From NCBI GenBank assembly GCA_022361395.1, contig JAKSAX010000606.1, positions 1-35,586 on the forward strand: a DNA stretch of 35,586 bases, given 5' to 3'. Shown piece by piece: positions 1 through 6,393 of the stretch. Within the stretch, counting starts at the first letter, position 1. The number at the start of each line of letters is the position of its first letter. The notes under the pieces are model-generated. The model saw only the letters and a list, made by a program, of their open reading frames with translations, was not told the DNA's origin and ran no database searches. The stretch is from Desulfobacterales bacterium (GTDB lineage Bacteria > Desulfobacterota > Desulfobacteria > Desulfobacterales > Desulfobacteraceae). Both the position numbers and the translations under genes were made by a program.

Positions 1-138
1 GATACCATGGGTATTCAGGGAATTCATGATATCAGGCGGGGCTTCCGCCAGCAGCCGGCCGTCAACAAGAAATGCATTGTGGGGCAATCCTTTGTTCAGG
101 CACCCGCCGTTTCCTAAAATTTTAATCTCTAAGCCCAT
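1..138 (-). CDS. Partial CDS, probable MBL-fold metallo-hydrolase (N-terminus only)
   Basis: Only the first 46 codons are inside the window; the gene runs off the left edge. Reading the minus strand from the ATG at 138 gives an uninterrupted frame starting MGLEIKILGNGGCLNKGLP, then NAFLVDGRLL and PPDIMNSL. A first beta strand followed by GNGG, a substrate-loop stretch and a second strand ending in a D/E-xPPDIM segment is typical of metallo-beta-lactamase-fold hydrolases, but the metal-binding HxHxDH motif would lie outside the window, so the family is likely rather than shown. It follows mqnB after about 150 bases that contain a hairpin. The ribosome-binding site is weak (GAGAGGG lies rather far upstream). 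Confidence 0.5.
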   Translation of the reverse strand, partial: MGLEIKILGNGGCLNKGLPHNAFLVDGRLLAEAPPDIMNSLNTHGI

Positions 139-170
139 TGCTTCTGTTTTTTCCCTCTCTTCCCAGATGG

Positions 171-192
171 TACTGCCGTCGCAAGGGCAGTA
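171..192 (-). other. Hairpin in the leader of the partial MBL gene
   Basis: Perfect inverted repeat with 7-base arms, TACTGCC and GGCAGTA, and an 8-base loop. It lies 33 bases upstream of the ATG at 138. A second, shorter inverted pair (ATCCC/GGGAT, 220-237) lies just upstream. Neither is followed by a T-run on the minus strand, so this looks like leader structure and not an intrinsic terminator. I did not recognise a riboswitch class. Confidence 0.4.
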
Positions 193-287
193 TCTTCACC
201 AATTACCCATTGATTCTTAATCCCGCTCATCAGGGATAAAAATACTCTCTTTTAATTTTTACTGCAATGATACATCGATAATCGGAA

Positions 288-998
288 TCAGCCAAGAAGC
301 GACCTGCAAATTCCGGTAACCCGGCTGCAGGCCAGAGGAAAATCCCACCTGGACTTATCCCTTTCCCCGGCCATATTGGATGCGGCCCGGATCTCTATCA
401 GCGGTATCCTATAACATTGGCATACATGGGCGGCGGCAGCGCCTTCCATGGCCTCCATTACCGGTAAAAACTTCTGATGGATCCTGTCGGCCTGAACCAG
501 GCCTTTTGTAAGGGCTGAAACCGTAAGAAAGGGACCTTTGAAAACGCTGCCGGGTGACGGGGATTTATCCAGGCGCTTAGCCCATGCGTCCGTCAGGATC
601 GGGTCAAACCCGTATATCCCCTCCCGCGTGCCCGCCTGTCCCGGAATAAGTTCAAAGGGTAGCGGGGACAGGGACAAAGGCCCGTTGCCGATTCCCGTGT
701 GCAGATAGTGTTCCCGGGTGGCAACGGCAATATCCCCCACTGAAAGGCCGGAACCTTCATAAGCACCTGCAATGCCGGTATTCAAAATCAGATCCGGTGT
801 ATGGTGTTCAAGGTATGACCCAAGGCCCATGGCAGTATTGAATACACCCGGTCCTGTGATCAGGCAGGTCCAGGTTGAATCCAGAGCCGTATACACAAGC
901 TGCCCGGATCTCAGTTTTTCTTTACTTGCATCCGGGTAAAGCGCCAGAAATCCCGCCATCTCAAACTCCGTGGCACAGAGTATCAGAATCCCGGACAC
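288..998 (-). CDS. mqnB: Futalosine hydrolase MqnB
   Basis: Removes the base from futalosine or aminodeoxyfutalosine in the alternative (futalosine) menaquinone pathway in the cytoplasm. The 236-residue product belongs to the nucleoside phosphorylase/MTA-SAH nucleosidase fold. It opens with ILILCATEFEM, has the glycine-rich NTGIAGAY segment, the EAMEGAAAAHVC substrate-binding stretch, and EIRAASNMAGERD, where the Asp acts as general acid in the family. Length is normal. The start is GTG at 998, six bases after the aroQ stop, with no strong ribosome-binding site, so translation may be coupled. Its place next to aroQ fits supply of chorismate-derived menaquinone. A generic nucleosidase is the only real alternative; the C-terminal motif favours MqnB. 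Confidence 0.87.
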   Translation of the reverse strand: MSGILILCATEFEMAGFLALYPDASKEKLRSGQLVYTALDSTWTCLITGPGVFNTAMGLGSYLEHHTPDLILNTGIAGAYEGSGLSVGDIAVATREHYLHTGIGNGPLSLSPLPFELIPGQAGTREGIYGFDPILTDAWAKRLDKSPSPGSVFKGPFLTVSALTKGLVQADRIHQKFLPVMEAMEGAAAAHVCQCYRIPLIEIRAASNMAGERDKSRWDFPLACSRVTGICRSLLG

Positions 999-1004
999 GG
1001 ATGG

Positions 1005-1451
1005 CTACCCGGCAAGGCTGTTATGGATGGACCGGAGGGCCATATGATAGCCGAAATGCCCGAACCCGGTCAGCTGCCCCCTGGCAATATCCGCAATCAT
1101 GGATTTGTGACGAAAGGGCTCCCGTTTATGAATATTGGACAGGTGAACCTCGATAATGGGGCAGGAAAGGAGCAGAAGGGCGTCCCTGAGGGCCACTGAT
1201 GTATGGGTGAATGCTCCGGGATTGATGATGACACCGGCCGGTGACTGCTCAAAAATCCCGTGGATGTAATCCAGGAGTTCACCTTCATGGTTGGACTGGA
1301 AAAAGGAGAGCTTTATACCCAACTCATCGGCCAGGACATCAAGCCCCTGGTTGATATCCTCAAGACTGAGACTGCCGTAAACTTCCGGCTCACGTTTTCC
1401 CAGCATGTTCAGGTTGGGGCCATTGATCACATGAACCACATCACTGCTCAC
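1005..1451 (-). CDS. aroQ: Type II 3-dehydroquinate dehydratase AroQ
   Basis: Third step of the shikimate pathway: 3-dehydroquinate to 3-dehydroshikimate; the family forms dodecamers in the cytoplasm. Signatures are HVINGPNLNMLGKREPEVYG near the N-terminus with the catalytic Tyr of the lid loop, FFQSNHEGELLD, INPGAFTHTSVALRDAL, and the HLSNIHKREPFRH segment with the catalytic His. The frame is open up to 1511, but I chose the GTG at 1451. It has AAGGAG seven bases upstream and gives 148 residues, the usual length, starting just ahead of the first beta strand. The longer version would add 20 unconserved residues translated from the intercistronic hairpin. It lies between iorB and mqnB in one transcription unit. 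Confidence 0.92.
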   Translation of the reverse strand: MSSDVVHVINGPNLNMLGKREPEVYGSLSLEDINQGLDVLADELGIKLSFFQSNHEGELLDYIHGIFEQSPAGVIINPGAFTHTSVALRDALLLLSCPIIEVHLSNIHKREPFRHKSMIADIARGQLTGFGHFGYHMALRSIHNSLAG

Positions 1452-1471
1452 AATACACTCCTTATTTATCC

Positions 1472-1501
1472 TTTCCCTGACCGGCAGGCCGGCCAGGGAA
1501 A
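1472..1501 (-). other. Intercistronic hairpin between iorB and aroQ
   Basis: TTTCCCTG-CCGG arms on either side of a four-base loop. On the transcribed minus strand the one mismatch becomes a G-U pair, giving a stem of about 13 base pairs. It starts 10 bases after the iorB stop and ends just before the AAGGAG of aroQ. There is no T-run, so it may protect mRNA or mark a processing site and need not terminate. Confidence 0.45.
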
Positions 1502-1511
1502 GGGTAATCAA

Positions 1512-2111
1512 TTAAACAACGCCTGCGGCAGCTGCCTCAAACCCGAGTTCAAAGGCTTTGAGGTTTTTGTCCAGGAAGGCGGGTTTTGTTCTCCGTTTAA
1601 TGGCTTCAATGACATTTTCCTTGGAAAACCCGAGGGCCCCGGTCTGAATCAGCGCCCCGAGCAGAACGATGTTCACACTCATGGGGCTGCCCGCTTCTTT
1701 GGCCAATGTCATGGCATCCAGTGCCACGAGGCCGCCTGTTTTCTCTTTGAGCACCTGTTTGATGGTATCCACCTCAGGATAGGCACCGATACCGATCCCC
1801 ACGGTAAAGGGCGGCAGGGTGGCCGTATTGGTGATCACCCGGGTATTGGCGGAGCACCTGCCGATAGCCCGGAGGGTTTCAGCCGGTTCAAATCCCAAAA
1901 GGATATCAGCCTCTCCGTCGGAGATAATGGAACTTTTGGCATCCCCGAAAACAATGGCGGATTCCACAACACCGCCCCGCTGGGCCATACCGTGGATCTC
2001 ACTCATCCTCACCTCAACACCTTCAATCAGAGCGGCCTCCCCCAAAACCTTGGAAGCCAGAAGATTGCCCTGCCCGCCGACAGCTACGATTATTAGTCTG
2101 GTTGTTTCCAT
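1512..2111 (-). CDS. iorB: Indolepyruvate:ferredoxin oxidoreductase, beta subunit
   Basis: Small subunit of the oxygen-sensitive enzyme that converts aryl-2-oxoacids such as indolepyruvate and phenylpyruvate to aryl-acetyl-CoA, reducing ferredoxin. It can run in reverse in anaerobes. The 199 residues form the gamma-type domain of 2-oxoacid oxidoreductases: IIVAVGGQGNLLASKVLGEAA at the N-terminus, then EVRMSEIHGMAQRGGVVES, and SVNIVLLGALIQTGALGF. The start ATG has GAAGGGA upstream and lies 17 bases after the iorA stop, so the two subunits are co-transcribed. Length and motifs are complete. Confidence 0.9.
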   Translation of the reverse strand: METTRLIIVAVGGQGNLLASKVLGEAALIEGVEVRMSEIHGMAQRGGVVESAIVFGDAKSSIISDGEADILLGFEPAETLRAIGRCSANTRVITNTATLPPFTVGIGIGAYPEVDTIKQVLKEKTGGLVALDAMTLAKEAGSPMSVNIVLLGALIQTGALGFSKENVIEAIKRRTKPAFLDKNLKAFELGFEAAAAGVV

Positions 2112-2128
2112 ATTATATTTTCCCTTCG

Positions 2129-3982
2129 CTATTTGTTTTTCAGGGGCCTGATGGCATTGTCAGGACAGATCTGGGCGCATAGTGCACAGCCCACACAGGT
2201 ATTGGCATCAATTTTCACCCTGCCCTCTTCAATGAAAAATGAGGGACAGGCAATCCCGTTGATGCACTCCTTATGATCCGTGCATTTGCTGGTCACCTCA
2301 AAGGGCCTGGCCTTTTTCAGCTTAATGCTTCTGGCAAAGAGAATACAGGGTTCCTTGGCAATGACCACGGATACCCCTTTAAACTCAAGGGCCTCTTTAA
2401 TGGTGTCAACGCTCTTTTTCACCTTAAAGGGTTTGATCACGGATACATGCTCCACCCCCAGGGCCCGGACAAGCTCTTCAATATTGACCCTGCCGTAGCC
2501 GGAAAGACCGAGGCGCTCCATATCCACGCCCGGATGGGGCTGGTGGCCGGTCATGGCCGTGATATCGTTTTCAAGGATGACCAGGGTAAAATTATGGTTG
2601 TTGAACACGGCATTGACAAGGCCGGTGATCCCTGAGTGGAAAAAGGTGGAATCACCGATAAAGGAGATCACTTTCTGGTCCGTTGCCTGGCCGAATCCGC
2701 AGGCAGAACTCACGGAGGAGCCCATGCAGATGACAAAGTCGCCTGTGCTCAGGGGGGGCATGAATCCCAGGGTATAGCAGCCGATGTCATTAGGGCAGAC
2801 AATGTCCATCCCCTCGGCAGCCTTCTGGACCGCGTAAAAGGTTGCCCTGTGGGAACAGCCGGAACAGAGGTTGGGCGGACGGTTGGCAATCTCCGGGACA
2901 TCCGAGAGATCCAGTTTCGGAGACGGGGTGTAATCAATGCCGAAACAGGCAGCCACTTTTTCCCTGACCATGGCCGGATCATATTCGGACAACCTGGAAA
3001 AGAGTTCGGCAGATTTGCCCCGGATGGGAATGGTAATCCCCTCTTCCTGGGCAAAGGATTTAACGACCTCTTCCATGAACGGTTCGCCTTCCTCAACAAC
3101 AAGCACCTTTTCACAGCCCGCAAGAAACTTCTTGATCAGGCCTGACGGCATGGGATTGGAAAATCCGAGCCTCAGGATCCGGGTTTTGTCCTCTATGCCC
3201 AGGTCCTTTACCGCGTCTTCCGCATAGTGGAAACTGACCCCGTTGGCAATGATACCCAGGGGCCCGTCACCCTGCACATAGTTGAGTGCAGAGGTTTCAG
3301 CCATGGACTGGGCCTGGTCCAGCCTCTCCAGAAGTTTGACATGCAGTCCCCTGGACACCACCGGAACGGTGACACAGCGCATAGGATCCCTGTCAAACCG
3401 GCCTTTGGTTATCCGCTCTTTCATCTCTCCCATGGTGACAAAGGCATTGGAATGGTTGATCCGGGTGGTGGTACGCAGCAGCACGGGCTGCTTTAAGGTT
3501 TCGGACAGTTCAAAGGCGTCTTTGATCATATCCTTGGCTTCGGCAACCGAAGAGGGCTCCATCATGGGGAACCCGCCGAATTTTGCATAGTAGCGGTTGT
3601 CCTGCTCATTCTGACTGGAAAACATGGCCGGATCATCAGCCGTAAGGATAACCATGCCTGCGGTAACCCCGACATAGGAAAGGGTCATCAAAGGATCTGC
3701 CGCCACGTTCAGGCCCACATGCTTCATCATGCAGAAGGTCCGCAACCCGGAGTTGGCTGCAGCGGCTGCCACTTCCAGGGCCACCTTTTCATTTGTGCTG
3801 TACTCAAAGTAGAGATCTGATTCCTGGGACATCTGGAACAGTTTCAGGGAAATTTCAGATGAGGGGGTTCCGGGGTAAGTGGTGGCAAAGGCCACACCAG
3901 CTTCAATGGCGCCCCTTGCGATGGCTTCATTGCCCAGAAGCATGATTTTTTCGCCCGGGCTGTCCTTTAACAGTTTATGCAT
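2129..3982 (-). CDS. iorA: Indolepyruvate:ferredoxin oxidoreductase, alpha subunit
   Basis: Large, thiamine-pyrophosphate and iron-sulfur subunit. The N-terminal pyrimidine-binding region has GNEAIARGAIEAGVAFATTYPGTPSSE; the middle has CSGCSHRATFYAV; the TPP/Mg motif is GDSTFFHSGITGLVNA followed by ENDITAMTGHQPHPG. The C-terminal 60 residues hold two ferredoxin-like cysteine sets, the second being CVGCALCAQICP. I chose the ATG at 3982, which has AAAAGGAG five bases ahead; a GTG at 3988 would overlap the ribosome-binding site. The protein is 617 residues, normal for the family. Upstream lie 131 bases containing a hairpin and short tandem repeats, so it may have its own promoter as well as read-through from the His-rich gene. 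Confidence 0.93.
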   Translation of the reverse strand: MHKLLKDSPGEKIMLLGNEAIARGAIEAGVAFATTYPGTPSSEISLKLFQMSQESDLYFEYSTNEKVALEVAAAAANSGLRTFCMMKHVGLNVAADPLMTLSYVGVTAGMVILTADDPAMFSSQNEQDNRYYAKFGGFPMMEPSSVAEAKDMIKDAFELSETLKQPVLLRTTTRINHSNAFVTMGEMKERITKGRFDRDPMRCVTVPVVSRGLHVKLLERLDQAQSMAETSALNYVQGDGPLGIIANGVSFHYAEDAVKDLGIEDKTRILRLGFSNPMPSGLIKKFLAGCEKVLVVEEGEPFMEEVVKSFAQEEGITIPIRGKSAELFSRLSEYDPAMVREKVAACFGIDYTPSPKLDLSDVPEIANRPPNLCSGCSHRATFYAVQKAAEGMDIVCPNDIGCYTLGFMPPLSTGDFVICMGSSVSSACGFGQATDQKVISFIGDSTFFHSGITGLVNAVFNNHNFTLVILENDITAMTGHQPHPGVDMERLGLSGYGRVNIEELVRALGVEHVSVIKPFKVKKSVDTIKEALEFKGVSVVIAKEPCILFARSIKLKKARPFEVTSKCTDHKECINGIACPSFFIEEGRVKIDANTCVGCALCAQICPDNAIRPLKNK

Positions 3983-4025
3983 GCGCACTCCTTTTGGTTC
4001 TGATACGGCGGTTATATTAATTAAC

Positions 4026-4046
4026 CTGCCGGAAACCCACCGGCAG
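4026..4046 (-). other. Short hairpin between the His-rich gene and iorA
   Basis: CTGCCGG and CCGGCAG arms (7 bases, perfect) around a 7-base loop. It comes after the tandem repeats in the direction of transcription. On the minus strand it is followed by GTTAATTAATA, which has too few consecutive T for a convincing intrinsic terminator. Confidence 0.35.
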
Positions 4047-4060
4047 ATTCACGATTTATT

Positions 4061-4118
4061 CAGCCTGAATTTCAGGCAGCCTGTTTTAGGCAGCTTGTTT
4101 CAAGCAGCCTATTTCAGG
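4061..4118. repeat. Four tandem copies of a degenerate 14-base unit
   Basis: Units read CAGCCTGaatTTCAGG (16), CAGCCTGTTTTAGG, CAGCTTGTTTCAAG and CAGCCTATTTCAGG, end to end. The last copy on the plus strand overlaps the stop codon of the His-rich gene (4114-4116). Each unit has weak internal dyad symmetry (CCTG...CAGG). This looks like local slippage expansion. The repeats have no spacers, so this is not a CRISPR. Confidence 0.6.
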
Positions 4119-4422
4119 CGTACAATTTTTCAGCATGGGCCAGTGACGAGGCATAGCCCTTGAAGCCCTCGGTCTCCTCACAGGAATTGATGGCGCTGGA
4201 GGCAAAAAACCCTTCCACCATGGTTTTTTCCCCGAGGCGGATCAATCCCATGAATAGAACCGGTACGATACTGATGCCGTCCTTTCCGGTTTCCACGCTG
4301 AAATCCAGTGGTGACTCGGTCTGATACACGGCAAAAAGATTATTCTGAACCGGCATGAGCTGGACGATTTCAGGGTGGTCGTGATGGTGGTGGTGGGAAT
4401 GATCATTACAATGGTTACACAT
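4114..4422 (-). CDS. Small His-rich protein of unknown function
   Basis: A 102-residue protein I do not recognise. The N-terminus is MCNHCNDHSHHHHHDH, a CxxC followed by a run of histidines and acidic residues, which looks like a divalent-metal (Ni, Zn, Cu or Co) binding tail. The remainder (VQLMPVQNNLFAVYQ onward) looks like a small folded beta-rich domain with one later Cys (NSCEE). There is no signal peptide or membrane segment. The ATG has AAGGATC directly upstream, and the gene starts 21 bases after the metallophosphoesterase stop, so it belongs to the Hsp33-phosphoesterase transcription unit. A metal store or chaperone for a neighbouring metalloenzyme is a guess. Confidence 0.75.
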   Translation of the reverse strand: MCNHCNDHSHHHHHDHPEIVQLMPVQNNLFAVYQTESPLDFSVETGKDGISIVPVLFMGLIRLGEKTMVEGFFASSAINSCEETEGFKGYASSLAHAEKLYA

Positions 4423-4443
4423 GATCCTTGGCCTTTCTTTTCA

Positions 4444-5199
4444 TTAGGGGTTGGGCTGACACCATAAGTTACCCGGTTTCAGCAACTCGGCGTACATATC
4501 CGGGATGCCTGCAGCCTTTATCAGCCGTATGGTTCTTAGGGTATCATAGGGGACAGCCCTGGATTCAACAACACCTTTGCCAGAATCCCAGATCACATAT
4601 GTAGCTTCATTGTGACTGTCACGTGGCTGTCCGACACTACCGGAATTTATAATATATTTAAAATTTTTTGCAAGAGAAACTCTTGTTTGCCAGAATTTTT
4701 TACGGACAACCCCGTTGGGACCGGACTCATATATTGCAAGATCGTGGGTGTGCCCCACAAAGACCACCTGCTCCGGGTTGGCATCCAGAATATGGCCCAG
4801 CCGGGTAAGGGATTGTTTGCTTACATATTGTGAGATCACATCAGGGGGGACGCCGTGGACAAACCTGCCGTTGCTGGAGAGGATAAAGGTGGTAAACCCG
4901 GATATCCGTCTCATTGATTCCATGGAGAGCAGGGCCTTATTGATCTTTAACGCCTTCTTTGCCTTGGGGTTGAATCCGTTCAGCACATCGTTGTCCAGCA
5001 GCGCCTGCTCATGGTTACCCATGACAGAGGGAATATCCTTATCCGCCAGAGTCCGGATAACCGCTTCCGGCTCAGGCCCGTATCCGATATTATCCCCAAG
5101 AGAAATAATCTTATCCACCCCAAGGGTCCCGATATCTGCCAGAACAGCCTCCAGGGCCGAATAATTACTGTGGATATCGGAGAGAACCGCAATACGCAT
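4444..5199 (-). CDS. Metallophosphoesterase (calcineurin-like, YfcE/MJ0936 type)
   Basis: A two-metal phosphoesterase of 251 residues. All family motifs are present in order: DIHSN at residues 8-12, GDNIGYGPEP near 35-44, GNHE near 61-64, a late His in FVHG, and GHTH near 150, followed by INSGSVGQPRD. This is the small soluble phosphodiesterase group whose natural substrate is mostly unknown; a cyclic-nucleotide or general phosphodiester substrate is possible. The ATG at 5199 begins one base after the TAA of hslO, so translation is likely coupled to Hsp33. Next comes the His-rich gene. Confidence 0.85.
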   Translation of the reverse strand: MRIAVLSDIHSNYSALEAVLADIGTLGVDKIISLGDNIGYGPEPEAVIRTLADKDIPSVMGNHEQALLDNDVLNGFNPKAKKALKINKALLSMESMRRISGFTTFILSSNGRFVHGVPPDVISQYVSKQSLTRLGHILDANPEQVVFVGHTHDLAIYESGPNGVVRKKFWQTRVSLAKNFKYIINSGSVGQPRDSHNEATYVIWDSGKGVVESRAVPYDTLRTIRLIKAAGIPDMYAELLKPGNLWCQPNP

Positions 5200-5200
5200 C

Positions 5201-6121
5201 TTATAAAAGGGACTCCAGTTCCGCCTTGGTAAACCGGTAGGACGAATTACAATGATGACAGGTTATCTCCAGGGGGAAAGGACCGTTTTCACGGATATCG
5301 GACCGGTCTTCCGGGGAGAGCCCCTTAAGGTAACCTTCCATTCTCTCCCTTGCACATCTGCAGAAAAACTCCACCCGGGAACTGTCCAAAAACCTGGGAG
5401 TTAACTCTGAAAATGCCTGGTTGATGACTGCCTCGGGAGATTCTCCTCCGGCAAAGGACTCGCCCAGGGAGTCGATCTCCTGAATCAACTGTTCCGCCCG
5501 GGCCACCTTTTCAGGATCTACTCCGGGAAGGGCCTGGAGAAAGATCCCGCCGGCGCCGGCAACCTTTTCCTCTTCATCAAAAAAGATACTGAGTTTGAAT
5601 CCCGTGGGAATCTGCTCGGACTTTAAAAAATACTCAGCCAGATCCTCGGCAATGGACCCGTGGGCCAGGGCAATCTGCCCCGAGTAAGGCAGGTTTGCAT
5701 CCTCCAGGTATTTGGTTACGGACAAAAAACCTGCTCCGTAGAGGGTGGACAGCCGTTTTATCTGGTCCGGATCCTCGATCTCAATGGGATTTGCCTTTAA
5801 ATACCCCCTTACCTCACCAAATACATTTGCCTCCACATCCAACCCCTGAACAGGGCCGGAGCACCGGACATTCATGCTGATCCTGTCCTTGCCCTTGAGC
5901 CCGGAGCAGATCAGCGAGGAGGCTATATAGGCCTGGCCGAGAATAAGGGTTTCCAGGGGGCCCAGGTCATGGTTGGCCCGCATCTCATTTACCATGCGGG
6001 TGGAATGTACAACAGCGCCTTTGATCTGGTCGTCCGCCATCATAAACCGGTAAAGCCTGTCCTTTGCAGATGCCTTGAACTGGGCCTTTACATCGTGGTC
6101 AAAAATATCTTTCTTGATCAT
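5201..6121 (-). CDS. hslO: Hsp33 redox-regulated chaperone
   Basis: Cytoplasmic holdase switched on by oxidation. At 306 residues it has the N-terminal Hsp33 fold (VHSTRMVNEMRANHDLGPLE, then SGPVQGLDVEANVFGEVRGYL) and the C-terminal zinc/redox switch. The four cysteines are C254 and C256 (CRC) and C288 and C291 (CHHC), giving the CxC-x31-CxxC pattern needed for the disulfide switch, so it should be fully regulated. The ATG at 6121 has TAAGGT upstream and a good promoter about 60 bases further up. It heads a minus-strand unit with the metallophosphoesterase. In an anaerobe this fits protection during oxygen or oxidant exposure. Confidence 0.93.
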   Translation of the reverse strand: MIKKDIFDHDVKAQFKASAKDRLYRFMMADDQIKGAVVHSTRMVNEMRANHDLGPLETLILGQAYIASSLICSGLKGKDRISMNVRCSGPVQGLDVEANVFGEVRGYLKANPIEIEDPDQIKRLSTLYGAGFLSVTKYLEDANLPYSGQIALAHGSIAEDLAEYFLKSEQIPTGFKLSIFFDEEEKVAGAGGIFLQALPGVDPEKVARAEQLIQEIDSLGESFAGGESPEAVINQAFSELTPRFLDSSRVEFFCRCARERMEGYLKGLSPEDRSDIRENGPFPLEITCHHCNSSYRFTKAELESLL

Positions 6122-6176
6122 TTTACCTTACTTTTTATTTTCGGTATGCAACATTGGGTTTTCTTCAGGTACAGGT

Positions 6177-6204
6177 ATTATAAGGGCTTTCGTCTAAATG
6201 TAAA
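6177..6204 (-). promoter_or_regulatory. Sigma-70-type promoter for hslO and downstream genes
   Basis: On the minus strand, TTTACA (6199-6204), 16-base spacer, TATAAT (6177-6182). That is five of six and six of six matches to consensus. The predicted start would lie near 6170, giving a leader of about 50 bases before the hslO ATG. Confidence 0.6.
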
Positions 6205-6255
6205 CCTTACAATAGTTAACAATGATGGGAAGTATTAAGAGGAGGGGCTTAAAAG

Positions 6256-6393
6256 CCGGGATTGAACAAAAACCTGCCCATATGCAAGGCGCAAAAAATT
6301 TAAAACCGGAGTGTAATGTAGTACATGAGGCCTGATTCTATAATTTGGTAAACTTTTGTAGCAACACGGAAGTGAGGTTTCGTTCAAATCCCG
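6256..6393. repeat. Palindromic intergenic repeat element (MITE/REP-like) with terminal inverted repeats
   Basis: The ends are near-perfect inverted copies: CCGGGATTGAACAAAAACCT (6256-6275) against the complement of AGGTTTCGTTCAAATCCCG (6375-6393). The centre contains ATGTAGTACAT, itself a palindrome, and the left arm (GCAAGGCGCAAAAAATTTAAAACC) resembles intergenic repeats that I associate with Desulfobacteraceae genomes. The right arm is more decayed. The element is about 138 bases, has no coding capacity, and its right end reaches into comM and supplies that gene's stop codon. No second copy was seen in this window. Confidence 0.55.

Noticed and set aside
26-220. Short plus-strand open frame at the left edge
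   Set aside because: The opposite strand gives a better start and a family-like N-terminus (MBL fold), and the frame crosses a hairpin.
1260-2096. 278-codon open frame on the plus strand
   Set aside because: It is the antisense of aroQ and iorB, both of which have full family motifs; its own product has no recognisable domain.
4061-4118. CRISPR-like repeat tract
   Set aside because: Units are 14 bases, directly adjacent without spacers, and degenerate; this is a simple tandem repeat.
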